Shown here: piece after piece, positions 1-7,038 of the stretch | Numbering within the stretch: the stretch's first letter is position 1 | Layout: every line of letters begins with the position of its first letter | Origin: Acetobacterium sp. | GTDB lineage: Bacteria > Bacillota > Clostridia > Eubacteriales > Eubacteriaceae | Length of the DNA stretch: 12,073 nt | Reading direction: 5' to 3' | Assembly: GCA_022013395.1 (NCBI GenBank) | Contig: JAKLQL010000225.1 | Location: 1-12,073, forward strand | Translations under genes and position numbers: made by a program | Notes under the pieces: generated by a model | Databases searched by the model: none | Told to the model about the DNA's origin: nothing | What the model saw: only the letters and a program-made list of their open reading frames with translations

Positions 1-319
1 CAAGACCCATCAGGGGCAGAAAAAGCTTGGCATAGGGAATATGCCAGGTGCTGATGGAGACATCATCATTGATCAGTTCACCCATGAGATAGCTGCTGGC
101 AAGGGGAATCCAGGCCAACCAGGCATGTTCAATATTTCTGTTTTTAGCCATGGTGTAAAGCCCGATGGCATTAAAAACATAGCAGACAAGCCCAATAACA
201 AGAGCGACAACAAGAATAATACCGAGAATGGACATAATTACGGGCATAATCGCCCAGAAACTGTCAGATTGGGAAGAATATGGTGAGACATTTCCCAAAT
301 AATCATCATACATATGCAT
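1..319 (-). CDS. Membrane protein of unknown function, N-terminal 106 residues (3' end outside window)
   Basis: I translated this from the minus strand starting at the ATG at 319; the reading frame stays open to the window edge, so the gene is partial. The start is supported by a perfect AGGAGG (plus-strand 327–332) 7 bases upstream; a second ATG at 313 is possible but less well placed. The product begins with about 20 polar residues, then a long hydrophobic segment (about residues 22–54). Next comes a short basic stretch (AKNRN, 58–62) and the motif HAWLAWIPLASSYLMGEL (65–82). This pattern resembles a family of uncharacterised Firmicute membrane proteins, but I do not know its function. It lies downstream of lgt, separated by 58 bases, and has its own TATAAT box, so it is probably transcribed separately. 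Plus-strand reading frames here are shadows. Confidence 0.75.
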   Translation of the reverse strand, partial: MHMYDDYLGNVSPYSSQSDSFWAIMPVIMSILGIILVVALVIGLVCYVFNAIGLYTMAKNRNIEHAWLAWIPLASSYLMGELINDDVSISTWHIPYAKLFLPLMGL

Positions 320-351
320 AACAAAACCTCCTAAATAGTTTTAATACCTTA

Positions 352-357
352 ATTATA
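352..357 (-). promoter_or_regulatory. -10 box upstream of the leftmost membrane protein gene
   Basis: The minus strand reads TATAAT exactly, preceded by GGG and followed by TTAAGG, about 33 bases before the start codon at 319. I see no good -35 hexamer at 16–18 bases: the sequence there is TAGTTA-like. It sits between the lgt stop and the next gene, where a housekeeping promoter would be expected. Placement and exact match support it; the poor -35 lowers confidence. Confidence 0.45.
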
Positions 358-377
358 CCCTAAAGCCTTTTGAATAA

Positions 378-1148
378 CTAATATTTCAAATGTTTTTCAT
401 AAAGCTTTTGGGGAATTTTAAGCAAAAAAAGCAAACCAAAAACAATAACAATAAGGCTGATAGCCTGTGATGTAGAGAGAAATCCGACAATCCCCCGGGG
501 ATCGGATCGGAAAAATTCATTAATAAAGCGAAAGATGCCATAGCCGATCAGATAGAAACCAGTGGTAAAACCGGGGCTTTTACTTTTCCATAAAACCGTC
601 AGCAGAACCAGGGTCAGGATAAAAAGAAAGGCTGATTCGGTTAACTGAGCCGGAAAAAGTCCAATACCAGCGGGGGGATAGGCACCCACCGGGTAGTGAA
701 CGGCACCGAATCCTTCATAGGGAATGCCGTAGCAGCAACCATTGAAAAAACAACCGATACGTCCAAAAGCCTGAACAAGGGCCAGGCAGGGGACGGCGAT
801 GTCAAAAAATTTAATGGTATTCAGTTTATAAATATGGGTATAAAAAAAGCCGCCGAAAATCCCGCCAATCAGACCGCCATAGAAAACGGCCCCACCCGTG
901 GCCAGTCGGATCAGCGCAGTTTCGGGATGGGCGATCAGACTGGGAAAATCAACAATAATAAATAGCAGTTTGGCACCAATAATGCCACCGATGATGCCAA
1001 AGAGTCCGAAAAACATGGCATCCATGGTGATTATGGCATACTTTTTAGCGGTTATCAGTGCCAACAAAAAAGCCGCTCCAGTTCCGATTAAAAACAAAAT
1101 GCCAAAAGTTGGGATGGAATAATTTAAAAAATGAATAATTGGATACAT
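378..1148 (-). CDS. lgt: Prolipoprotein diacylglyceryl transferase
   Basis: Lgt moves a diacylglyceryl group from phosphatidylglycerol to the lipobox cysteine of preprolipoproteins, the first step of lipoprotein maturation at the cytoplasmic membrane. The 256-residue product is strongly hydrophobic with about seven membrane segments. Family motifs visible are GGAVFYGGLIGG (85–96), GRIGCFFNGCCYG (129–141, the cysteine-rich variant of the Lgt signature) and FRFINEFFRSDPRG (207–219), which includes the conserved arginine/glutamate core. The length is slightly below the usual 260–290. The ATG at 1148 has AGGGAG (plus-strand 1155–1160) 6 bases upstream. The gene ends in TAG. It follows a small DUF4190-type gene but is separated from it by an intrinsic terminator, so it needs read-through or a promoter in the roughly 25-base gap that I cannot identify. 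The lipoprotein gene at the right end of the window encodes a plausible substrate. Confidence 0.92.
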   Translation of the reverse strand: MYPIIHFLNYSIPTFGILFLIGTGAAFLLALITAKKYAIITMDAMFFGLFGIIGGIIGAKLLFIIVDFPSLIAHPETALIRLATGGAVFYGGLIGGIFGGFFYTHIYKLNTIKFFDIAVPCLALVQAFGRIGCFFNGCCYGIPYEGFGAVHYPVGAYPPAGIGLFPAQLTESAFLFILTLVLLTVLWKSKSPGFTTGFYLIGYGIFRFINEFFRSDPRGIVGFLSTSQAISLIVIVFGLLFLLKIPQKLYEKHLKY

Positions 1149-1173
1149 GTTCTGCTCCCTTAATTTTTTATAT

Positions 1174-1198
1174 AAAAAAAGGACGAATGCTCGTCCTT
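1174..1198 (-). terminator. Intrinsic terminator after the DUF4190-type gene
   Basis: A perfect 8-bp stem (AAGGACGA at 1179–1186 with TCGTCCTT at 1191–1198) closes a 4-base loop. Read on the minus strand, the hairpin is followed by a run of T (plus-strand A at 1174–1180), the classical Rho-independent form. It lies 18 bases past the stop codon of the gene at 1216–1503 and just before the ribosome binding site of lgt. On the plus strand there is no T tract after it, so it works mainly in the minus direction. Confidence 0.85.
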
Positions 1199-1215
1199 CT
1201 TAAAAATTGCGTCGC

Positions 1216-1503
1216 TCAGGAGTAAAGTCCGGCAGTGCCGATGATTCCCACACAAGCCACACAGGCAATAAATGCCAGTGCACATAATCCGAGACCAATG
1301 ATATTGAGTACTAAACCGGCAGTGGCCATGCCACTTGGCTTAAATCCTTCCAATTCTCCGGCTTTGCGGATTTGAATGGCAAAGATCAACCCGATAATGG
1401 CGCAAACAATACCAATAATGGTAAAATAGCCCAAAAAGATACAAACCAAGGATACGATTCCCAATACAAGGGAAGCAATGGCCTTATTGTTATACTGTTC
1501 CAT
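1216..1503 (-). CDS. Small DUF4190-type membrane protein
   Basis: A 95-residue hydrophobic protein. It starts MEQYNNKAIASLVLGIVSL, which matches the N-terminal pattern of DUF4190-like proteins (NxKAIASLVLGI followed by glycine-rich helices). Two hydrophobic stretches are visible: about residues 8–45, long enough for two passes, and about 59–92. They are separated by a polar loop containing RKAGELEGFKPSG (46–58). The family is widespread in Firmicutes and Actinobacteria and has no assigned biochemical role. The ATG at 1503 is preceded by a perfect AGGAGG (plus-strand 1509–1514) 5 bases away. The stop is TGA. It lies 59 bases after murC and ends at a strong terminator, so it may be co-transcribed with murC or have its own promoter; I see no convincing promoter in the gap. 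No catalytic residues are evident. Confidence 0.75.
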   Translation of the reverse strand: MEQYNNKAIASLVLGIVSLVCIFLGYFTIIGIVCAIIGLIFAIQIRKAGELEGFKPSGMATAGLVLNIIGLGLCALAFIACVACVGIIGTAGLYS

Positions 1504-1562
1504 ATTAGCCTCCTAAAGTTAAATTATTTCTATCTTTAGAATACTCCTATTGGGAAAAAATG

Positions 1563-2981
1563 TCAAGATTTATGAATCTCTTTTAACTTATCCACCAGAT
1601 CAAAGGCAACATGATTGATGGTCTGAGAACCGGCCACCAAGACCATATCATTTGCACATAAATGGCTGGTTAGATAGTCGACAATATCGCCAAAAGCTGA
1701 AATTGTAACAGTTGGAATGCCATATTTTTCTGCTATGGCTTTTTGTAGATCTTCGGAATAAATATTCCAGTCATTGCCTTCCCGATCTGAATAAATGTCA
1801 TTGAGAATAACGTAATCAGCCTTTGCAAAGGCATCCACAAAATCATCAAAGAAAAAGAAAGTTCGGGAATAGGTGTGCGGTTGAAAGACAACCCAAAGTT
1901 TGTGATGATCATAATTCAGACAGGCATCAACCACGACCTTCAGTTCGGTTGGATGATGGGCATAATCTTCGTAAACATTGATCCCGTTGACTTCGCCCCG
2001 GAATTCAAAACGGCGTTTGGCGCCGGTGAATTTTGCCATGCCACTGATGGAAGTAGCAACCGGAATTTCCAGGAAGTCACCGCAGATAATGGCTGAGAGG
2101 GCGTTAAGAACATTGTGTTCCCCAGGAATCACCAATTGGTAGTGGCCATAAAAGGTGCCTTTTTTATAAACGTCAAAGCTGGGTTTCCCAACCGTGTCAT
2201 ATTCAATATTTTCCGGGTACCAGTCATTGGTTTTATTTAAACCATAGGTGATCACCGGGCAGGCTAAATCGGTAACAACATCCAGAACGTCCTGAGAATC
2301 ACCGTAGGCAATCATCAGACCACCAGCGGGGAGGATTTTGCCAAAATTGGTAAAAGATTCCTTGATTTGTTTTAGTCCGCCTTTGAAATAATCCAGATGA
2401 TCTTCTTCAATATTGGTAATAATACCAATGGAATGAGAAGTTTTCAGGAAACTGTCCACATATTCACAGGCCTCCACGACAAAGAACTCTTTTCCGTCAA
2501 TAACGGCATTGCCGCCGAATTCATCAAGCTTGCCACCAATACTGAGGCTTGGCCGCAGCTCAGCATGTTGGAGCAGACAGGCAACCATGGAAGAGGTGGT
2601 GGTTTTGCGATGGGTGCCGGAAACGGCGATGGTTTTATCGAAGATATGGGAAAAAAGACCCAGAAAACTCGAACGTTCGATTTTAGGAAGATTTAAATCC
2701 GTCGCTTTAATCATATCGGGATTATCCTCGTGGATCGCGGCAGAATAAACGACACAGTCGGTGTCGGGGGGAATGTTTTCGTAGTTGTGTCCGATGTGGA
2801 TTTTGATCCCCAGACATTCCAGTTTTTCGGTGTAGGATGAGGCAATCATATCAGAACCTTCAATGGAAAAACCTTGGGATAAAGACATTGTCGCAAGTCC
2901 GCTCATGCTGCTTCCGCCAATTCCAATGAAGAATAATTTATTGATGGGTCGGTTGAATTTTTTTTCTAGTTGTGATTTCAA
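1563..2981 (-). CDS. murC: UDP-N-acetylmuramate–L-alanine ligase, with altered P-loop
   Basis: MurC joins L-alanine to UDP-MurNAc using ATP, the first amino-acid addition in peptidoglycan precursor synthesis in the cytoplasm. The 472-residue length is normal. The N-terminal Rossmann domain carries FIGIGGSSMSGLA (about 18–30), which binds UDP-MurNAc. The central ATPase domain has the P-loop at 122–128, the EACEYVDSFL motif seen in clostridial MurC, and NIEEDHLDYF. The C-terminal domain has GEHNVLNALSA, YEDYAHHPTE and FQPHTYSRT. The P-loop reads GTHRKTT where MurC normally has GTHGKTT: Arg125 (CGC, plus-strand 2607–2609) replaces the glycine just before the ATP-binding lysine. That is one base from GGC and would be expected to harm ATP binding, yet the frame is otherwise intact. 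The start is TTG at 2981, chosen because AAAGGAG (plus-strand 2990–2996) lies 8 bases upstream and no ATG fits. Transcription is from an extended -10 promoter at 3118–3147. Confidence 0.95.
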   Translation of the reverse strand: MKSQLEKKFNRPINKLFFIGIGGSSMSGLATMSLSQGFSIEGSDMIASSYTEKLECLGIKIHIGHNYENIPPDTDCVVYSAAIHEDNPDMIKATDLNLPKIERSSFLGLFSHIFDKTIAVSGTHRKTTTSSMVACLLQHAELRPSLSIGGKLDEFGGNAVIDGKEFFVVEACEYVDSFLKTSHSIGIITNIEEDHLDYFKGGLKQIKESFTNFGKILPAGGLMIAYGDSQDVLDVVTDLACPVITYGLNKTNDWYPENIEYDTVGKPSFDVYKKGTFYGHYQLVIPGEHNVLNALSAIICGDFLEIPVATSISGMAKFTGAKRRFEFRGEVNGINVYEDYAHHPTELKVVVDACLNYDHHKLWVVFQPHTYSRTFFFFDDFVDAFAKADYVILNDIYSDREGNDWNIYSEDLQKAIAEKYGIPTVTISAFGDIVDYLTSHLCANDMVLVAGSQTINHVAFDLVDKLKEIHKS

Positions 2982-3117
2982 ATAATCAGCTCCTTTATCG
3001 GTAATAAAATCTTAATTATTTCTTAATGAATCATCTGAAAGTGTCTGGTAAGTGACTTGAAATAAGCATGAAATAATCGAAAATACCATTCAAATTGGGC
3101 AAAACACTTTAAGACGA

Positions 3118-3147
3118 ATTATAACACAGGTGTTTCCATCGAGTAAA
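3118..3147 (-). promoter_or_regulatory. Promoter of murC (extended -10)
   Basis: On the minus strand, TTTACT (plus-strand 3142–3147, four of six matches to TTGACA) is followed after 18 bases by TATAAT (3118–3123). A TG dinucleotide sits one base before the -10, giving the extended form TGTTATAAT. Transcription should begin near 3111, leaving an untranslated leader of about 130 bases before the TTG start of murC. The leader contains an inverted repeat, AAAGTGT/ACACTTT, with arms at 3038–3044 and 3104–3110; I see no known riboswitch in it. Confidence 0.65.
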
Positions 3148-3160
3148 GATTAAAAAAAAC

Positions 3161-3189
3161 TTGCACTTTCACCGAAATATGAATAATAT
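3161..3189 (+). promoter_or_regulatory. Possible promoter of purR
   Basis: TTGCAC (3161–3166) and TAATAT (3184–3189) are separated by 17 bases. Both are only partial matches to the housekeeping consensus. TATAGT at 3190–3195 is a better -10 but lacks a matching -35. The region is AT-rich and lies 55–83 bases before purR, back to back with the murC promoter. A weak PurBox-like CCGAAATAT overlaps the spacer, and the strong PurBox lies just downstream, so repression here would be autoregulation. Confidence 0.35.
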
Positions 3190-3205
3190 TATAGTTATTG
3201 AGAAA

Positions 3206-3218
3206 AATGTTCGGATTT
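3206..3218 (-). promoter_or_regulatory. PurBox (PurR operator half-site) upstream of purR
   Basis: The minus strand reads AAATCCGAACATT, matching every position of the PurBox consensus AWWWCCGAACWWT described for Gram-positive PurR regulators. It lies 25 bases before the purR start codon, in the untranslated leader or at the promoter's downstream edge. A second, weaker copy (TTCACCGAAATAT, about 3168–3180, opposite orientation) lies upstream. The gap between the CGAA cores is 33 bases, longer than the 16–17 known for the paired Bacillus operators. This supports autoregulation of purR by its own product. Confidence 0.65.
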
Positions 3219-3243
3219 TAATAAAATCCATCACAGGTGGAAA

Positions 3244-4047
3244 ATGAAAAAAAATGAAAGAATCAGTGTCATTACAAAAATATTGTCAGACCATCCCAAT
3301 GAGGTTTTCAGTTACAATTATTTTACCGATTTACTGGAAGCGGGAAAATCAAGCGTTTGCGAAGATGTGGCGATTGTCAAAAATGCCATTGAACTAACCG
3401 GTACCGGTTATGTTGAAACCTATTCCGGGGCATCCGGCGGCGTGGTCTATCATCCCAAGGTTACCAAAGCGGAAGAGGTTGGCATCTTAACAGAAATTGC
3501 CGAGCAACTCCAGTCACCTTCCCGAAAAATACAAGGGGGATTTGTCTATTACAGCGATATTTTATCAAATCCCCGTTATTCTAAAAATATCGGTCGGATT
3601 ATTGCTTCAAAGTATGGTGAAATGGGTATAGAGTATGTAGTCACCACCGAAACCAAAGGAATCCCGGTGGCGATGGAAACGGCTCACTATTTAAATGTAC
3701 CAATGGGTTTGATCCGGCGTTCCAATCGAGTCACCGAAGGGGCGACCACCAGTGTGAATTATATTTCCGGATCGTCCAATAAAATCAAAACCATGTACCT
3801 GAGCAGACGGATTGATTTAAAGGATAAAAAGGTACTAGTCATCGATGATTTTATGAAGGGCGGCGGCACCGCCAAAGGAATGACCAATCTGATGGAGGAA
3901 GTCGGAGCACGGGTTATGGGAATCTGCGTTATTTTTGTGACCCGATCCCCAGTGGAAAAATTGGTTGATGATTTCACTCCCCTGATCTGGATGGATGATG
4001 AAAATATGGAAACCGGTTTGCGGGTTTCACTGTATTCGGATAGCTGA
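3244..4047 (+). CDS. purR: Purine operon regulator PurR
   Basis: PurR of the Gram-positive type is a DNA-binding protein that responds to PRPP. In Bacillus it represses purine genes and PRPP releases it; in Lactococcus it acts as an activator. The 267-residue product (family about 270–285) has an N-terminal winged-helix domain (about 1–75, starting KKNERISVITKILSDHPNEV). A phosphoribosyltransferase-fold domain follows, with the PRPP-loop VLVIDDFMKGGGTAKG at about 198–213. It also contains TETKGIPVAMETAHYL and LIRRSNRVTEGATTSVNY, typical of this regulator rather than of an enzyme. The ATG at 3244 is preceded by AGGTGG (3235–3240) only 3 bases away, a tight but usable spacing. The gene is divergent from murC and heads the plus-strand block; prs, which makes its effector PRPP, lies three genes downstream. 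The PurBox in front of it points to autoregulation. No yabJ gene follows, unlike in Bacillus. Confidence 0.95.
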   Translation: MKKNERISVITKILSDHPNEVFSYNYFTDLLEAGKSSVCEDVAIVKNAIELTGTGYVETYSGASGGVVYHPKVTKAEEVGILTEIAEQLQSPSRKIQGGFVYYSDILSNPRYSKNIGRIIASKYGEMGIEYVVTTETKGIPVAMETAHYLNVPMGLIRRSNRVTEGATTSVNYISGSSNKIKTMYLSRRIDLKDKKVLVIDDFMKGGGTAKGMTNLMEEVGARVMGICVIFVTRSPVEKLVDDFTPLIWMDDENMETGLRVSLYSDS

Positions 4048-4109
4048 AAACCTAAGTAAAAAGTATGTATTAAACACGAATAGTAACAATAAAACAGAAC
4101 ATTAAATAT

Positions 4110-4130
4110 AATAAATTCATTATTTTTTTT
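4110..4130 (+). terminator. Weak possible terminator after purR
   Basis: In the 208-base AT-rich gap between purR and spoVG, AATAA (4110–4114) can pair with TTATT (4120–4124) over a 5-base loop, followed by T to 4130. A stem of only five A:T pairs is weak. A second imperfect inverted repeat (AAACCC near 4131 and AAGGTTTTT near 4168–4176) also ends in a T-rich stretch. Either could end purR transcription, but neither is convincing alone. Confidence 0.25.
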
Positions 4131-4255
4131 AAACCCTTTTTAAAAATAATAAGAATAGAAAAAAATTAAGGTTTTTGTTTTAATATTGTTGAATTTGTGT
4201 TAGTATATATAGAGAATCAGACATGTGACTTTATTTCAAAGGGGAGGCTTACGAG

Positions 4256-4579
4256 ATGGAAATAACGGACGTAAGAGTACGGAAAACGTATCCAGAGGGT
4301 AAAATGAGAGCAATTGTCTCAGTTACTTTTGATGATCAATTTGTTGTTCATGATATTAAGGTAATTGAAGGACAAAGCGGATTTTTTATTGCGATGCCCA
4401 GTCGAAAAACGCCGGATGGCGAATTCAAGGATATTGCACATCCTATAAATATGGGTACCCGTCGTGAAATGCAGGAAAGTGTCCTGCGAGCTTACGAAAA
4501 GGCCATAGCAGAGGATAATCAAGTAACCAATGAAGAAGAAGCAGAAGTTGAACTAGAAGTAGATTACGAAGAAGAATAA
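4256..4579 (+). CDS. spoVG: SpoVG, global RNA/DNA-binding regulator
   Basis: SpoVG is a small conserved nucleic-acid-binding protein named for its sporulation role in Bacillus, but also present in non-sporulating Firmicutes, where it affects cell division, capsule and virulence genes. The 107-residue product matches the family nearly end to end: [10 protein letters not shown] at the start, [20 protein letters not shown] (about 20–39), and [23 protein letters not shown] (43–65), the signature block. A short acidic tail follows. The ATG has GGGGAGG (4241–4247) 8 bases upstream, a strong ribosome site. A TATATA at 4204–4209 is a plausible -10 without a good -35; I see no clear sigma-H promoter of the kind known for Bacillus spoVG. 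An intrinsic terminator follows directly, so the gene may often be transcribed alone. Confidence 0.95.
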   Translation: MEITDVRVRKTYPEGKMRAIVSVTFDDQFVVHDIKVIEGQSGFFIAMPSRKTPDGEFKDIAHPINMGTRREMQESVLRAYEKAIAEDNQVTNEEEAEVELEVDYEEE

Positions 4580-4600
4580 AAATTTAACAGAAAAAGTTAA

Positions 4601-4627
4601 AAAAAGGGGAAGCACTTCCCTTTTTTT
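4601..4627 (+). terminator. Intrinsic terminator between spoVG and glmU
   Basis: GGGAA pairs with TTCCC over the loop GCAC, and the stem continues through a G·T pair into flanking A and T runs. The T tract (4621–4627) follows on the plus strand. It begins about 20 bases past the spoVG stop. The A run on the left side makes it potentially active in both directions, although no minus-strand gene converges here. It separates spoVG from glmU. Confidence 0.8.
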
Positions 4628-4658
4628 GTTGTTAATTAATAGATGTATGGAGTTGAAA

Positions 4659-6017
4659 ATGAACCATTCAAAAACACTCATATTGGCCGCTGGGGAAGGA
4701 ACCCGGATGCGATCACAAAAACCGAAAGTACTCCATCAGGTATGTGGCGAGAATATTCTCGATTACGTGGTTGGTGCCAGCAGGGATTCAGGGATTTTGG
4801 ACATTGCCGTCATTGTTGGTTTTCAAGCGGAGATGGTTAAAGAAAGTCTTTCTCCGCAGCTGGAGACTTACTATCAGAAAGATCAGCTGGGAACCGGTCA
4901 TGCGGTATTACAAGCACTGCCGTTTTTTGAAAACCTTCAGGGTAATCTGATCGTCTTGGTTGGAGATGCCCCGCTGATTCAGGCGGAGACGATCGAAGGA
5001 CTGGTTTTAGCCCACGAAACCGGGGGCTATGCAGCAACGGTTCTGACCGCCGAATTTGCAGAACCCACCGGTTATGGTCGGATGATCAAAAATAGAAGTG
5101 GGGAACTTCAAAAAATTGTGGAAGAGAAGGATGCCAATCCAGAAGAAAAACAGATCAAAGAAATTAATTCGGGGATGTATTGTTTTGATGCCCAGGCGCT
5201 TATTCTGGCCTTGCAAGAATTAAAAACCGATAATTCCCAGGGTGAGTATTATCTGACTGATGTTATTGAAATTATGAGAAAAATGGGAAAAACAGCCGGT
5301 ACCTATGTAACCCCGGATCCGGAGGACATTCAGGCCATCAATTCAAGGGTGCAGCTGGCTGAAGCCGAAGCAGTGATGCGAAAACGGATTAACCACAAAC
5401 TGATGGATGCCGGTGTAACGATGATCGATCCGGCAACAACCTACGTGGGTAATCGGGTGCTGGTCGGACAGGATACCATTCTCTATCCCGGCGTCATCCT
5501 CGAAGGCGAAACGGTTATTGGCGAAAATTGTCTGATCGGGGCAAATAGTCGGTTAGTCCACACAAAAATTGGGAATAATGTAACGATTCAAAGTTCCACA
5601 ATTTTAGAAAGCGGTGTCGATGATTATACGACCGTCGGACCATACGCCTATATTCGCCCAGGCAGCGAAATTGGTAAGCATTGCAAGGTTGGCGATTTTG
5701 TGGAAGTTAAAAATTCGACCATGGCTGATGGGGCAAAAGCTTCTCACCTGACCTATATTGGCGATGGTGACGTTGGCGAAAATGTGAACCTGGGTTGCGG
5801 CACTGTTTTTGTCAATTACGATGGCAAAAAAAAATATCGAACCATTGTGGAAAAAAATGCCTTTATCGGGTGCAACACCAATCTGATTGCGCCGGTAACA
5901 GTTAAGGAAGGCGCCTATATCGCCGCTGGTTCCACCATTACCGAAGATGTACCGGAAGACAGTCTGGCGATTGCCAGAGCAAGACAGGTTAATAAAGTCG
6001 GTTATTTAAAAAAGTAA
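4659..6017 (+). CDS. glmU: Bifunctional GlmU: GlcN-1-P acetyltransferase / GlcNAc-1-P uridyltransferase
   Basis: GlmU makes UDP-GlcNAc, the precursor of peptidoglycan and teichoic acids, by acetylating glucosamine-1-phosphate and then transferring UMP from UTP. From this start the protein is 452 residues, the usual length. The N-terminal pyrophosphorylase domain shows LAAGEGTRMRSQKPK (9–23), the DQLGTGHA substrate loop and a GDAPL metal site. The C-terminal left-handed beta-helix (from about residue 250) shows repeated hexapeptides such as VIGENCLIGANSRL, then the acetyltransferase block with RPGSEIG, VEVKNS and HLTYIGD, whose His is the expected catalytic base. I chose ATG 4659 because TGGAG (4648–4652) lies 6 bases upstream. 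The frame extends back to a TTG at 4626, but that lies in the terminator stem, and ATG 4647 has no clear ribosome site. prs follows after 44 bases. Confidence 0.95.
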   Translation: MNHSKTLILAAGEGTRMRSQKPKVLHQVCGENILDYVVGASRDSGILDIAVIVGFQAEMVKESLSPQLETYYQKDQLGTGHAVLQALPFFENLQGNLIVLVGDAPLIQAETIEGLVLAHETGGYAATVLTAEFAEPTGYGRMIKNRSGELQKIVEEKDANPEEKQIKEINSGMYCFDAQALILALQELKTDNSQGEYYLTDVIEIMRKMGKTAGTYVTPDPEDIQAINSRVQLAEAEAVMRKRINHKLMDAGVTMIDPATTYVGNRVLVGQDTILYPGVILEGETVIGENCLIGANSRLVHTKIGNNVTIQSSTILESGVDDYTTVGPYAYIRPGSEIGKHCKVGDFVEVKNSTMADGAKASHLTYIGDGDVGENVNLGCGTVFVNYDGKKKYRTIVEKNAFIGCNTNLIAPVTVKEGAYIAAGSTITEDVPEDSLAIARARQVNKVGYLKK

Positions 6018-6061
6018 CACATCATCAACAAAATAGAAAATAGAGAAGATTAAGAAGAGGT

Positions 6062-7030
6062 ATGAAACAGATGGATGGAAAGTATAGTGGAATTAAGATT
6101 ATTGCTGGGAACTCGAATATCGCATTGGCGCAGGAAATTGCCGAATATTTAGAAGTCCAGCTGTGTAACGCTGAGGTGGTCTCCTTTAGTGACGGGGAAA
6201 TCGGCGTGAATGTCTTTGAATCGGTTCGTGGAGCAGATGTTTTTGTCATCCAGTCCACGGGCACCCCGGTGAATGAAAATTTAATGGAATTACTGATTCT
6301 CATCGATTCCATGAAACGCGCTTCGGCTGGTCGAATTAATGCGGTGATCCCATATTATGGCTATGCCCGACAGGATCGTAAGGCAAAATCCCGGGATCCC
6401 ATTACCGCCAAACTGGTGGCAAACTTGTTAACCACCGCCGGTGCCGACCGGGTTATCACCATGGATTTGCACTCCAACCAGATTCAGGGTTTCTTTGATA
6501 TTCCTCTGGATCACTTATCAGGCAGCGCTCTGATTACTGAATACTACAAAGATAAGAAACTGGAAAACATGGTTGTCGTATCGCCAGATGTGGGTAGTGT
6601 TAAGCGTTCACGAAAACTGGCGAGAAGCCTAAATTGTCCGTTTGCGATTATCGATAAAGAACGTCCCCGTCCCAATGAAACCGCAGTTATGAATGTTATT
6701 GGCGATGTTAAGGGAAAAAACTGCATCATGATCGACGACATGATTGATACCGCCGGAACCATTACCTCTGGAGCCAATGCCCTCATTGAGCTCGGTGCTA
6801 ATTCGGTGTTTGCTGCCTGTAGTCACGGGGTGTTTTCTGGCCCAGCTATCCAGCGCATTCAGGATTCAGCCATTGAAGAACTGGTTACTCTGAACACCCT
6901 GATTATTCCTAAAGAAAAACAAATCGAAAAAATTAAAATTCTTTCCACTGGAACCCTCTTCGGACGTGCCATTGACTATGTCCATTTTGGCCGATCACTG
7001 AGCAAGCTTTTTGTGGGAAGATACGTATAG
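6062..7030 (+). CDS. prs: Ribose-phosphate pyrophosphokinase (PRPP synthetase)
   Basis: This enzyme transfers pyrophosphate from ATP to ribose-5-phosphate to give PRPP, used for purine, pyrimidine, NAD, histidine and tryptophan synthesis. The 322-residue product is a class I enzyme, with FSDGEIGVNVFESVRG near 40–55, YYGYARQDRK with the ATP-site residues, MDLHSNQIQGFFDIP, and the PRPP-binding loop IDDMIDTAGT (about 224–233). All key motifs are intact. The start is uncertain between ATG 6062 and ATG 6071. The AGAGG at 6056–6060 is only one base from the first but 10 bases from the second, so the shorter form is reasonable. The gene ends in TAG, with an in-frame TGA five codons later. pth begins 8 bases downstream, suggesting coupled translation. 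Its product PRPP is the effector of PurR encoded upstream. Confidence 0.96.
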   Translation: MKQMDGKYSGIKIIAGNSNIALAQEIAEYLEVQLCNAEVVSFSDGEIGVNVFESVRGADVFVIQSTGTPVNENLMELLILIDSMKRASAGRINAVIPYYGYARQDRKAKSRDPITAKLVANLLTTAGADRVITMDLHSNQIQGFFDIPLDHLSGSALITEYYKDKKLENMVVVSPDVGSVKRSRKLARSLNCPFAIIDKERPRPNETAVMNVIGDVKGKNCIMIDDMIDTAGTITSGANALIELGANSVFAACSHGVFSGPAIQRIQDSAIEELVTLNTLIIPKEKQIEKIKILSTGTLFGRAIDYVHFGRSLSKLFVGRYV

Positions 7031-7038
7031 GATCAAAC

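Noticed and set aside
41..286. Plus-strand open frame of 81 codons at the left end
   Set aside because: It is antisense to a better frame on the minus strand (1–319) that has a perfect AGGAGG, hydrophobic segments and a TATAAT box.
2670..2681. CGAACGTTCG palindrome resembling back-to-back PurBox cores
   Set aside because: It is inside the murC coding sequence and lacks the AT-rich flanks of the PurBox consensus, so chance and codon content explain it.
2397..2696. Plus-strand open frames inside murC and similar long frames antisense to glmU, prs, pth and mfd
   Set aside because: They lack ribosome sites and recognisable motifs, and overlap strongly conserved genes on the other strand or frame.
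4171..4255. A sigma-H promoter for spoVG as in Bacillus
   Set aside because: AGAGAAT at 4211–4217 resembles the -10 element, but no AGGA-type -35 is found at the right distance.
4626..4658. Longer glmU start at TTG 4626
   Set aside because: The TTG lies in the T tract of the spoVG terminator and lacks a ribosome site. ATG 4659 has TGGAG at 6 bases and gives the usual GlmU N-terminus.
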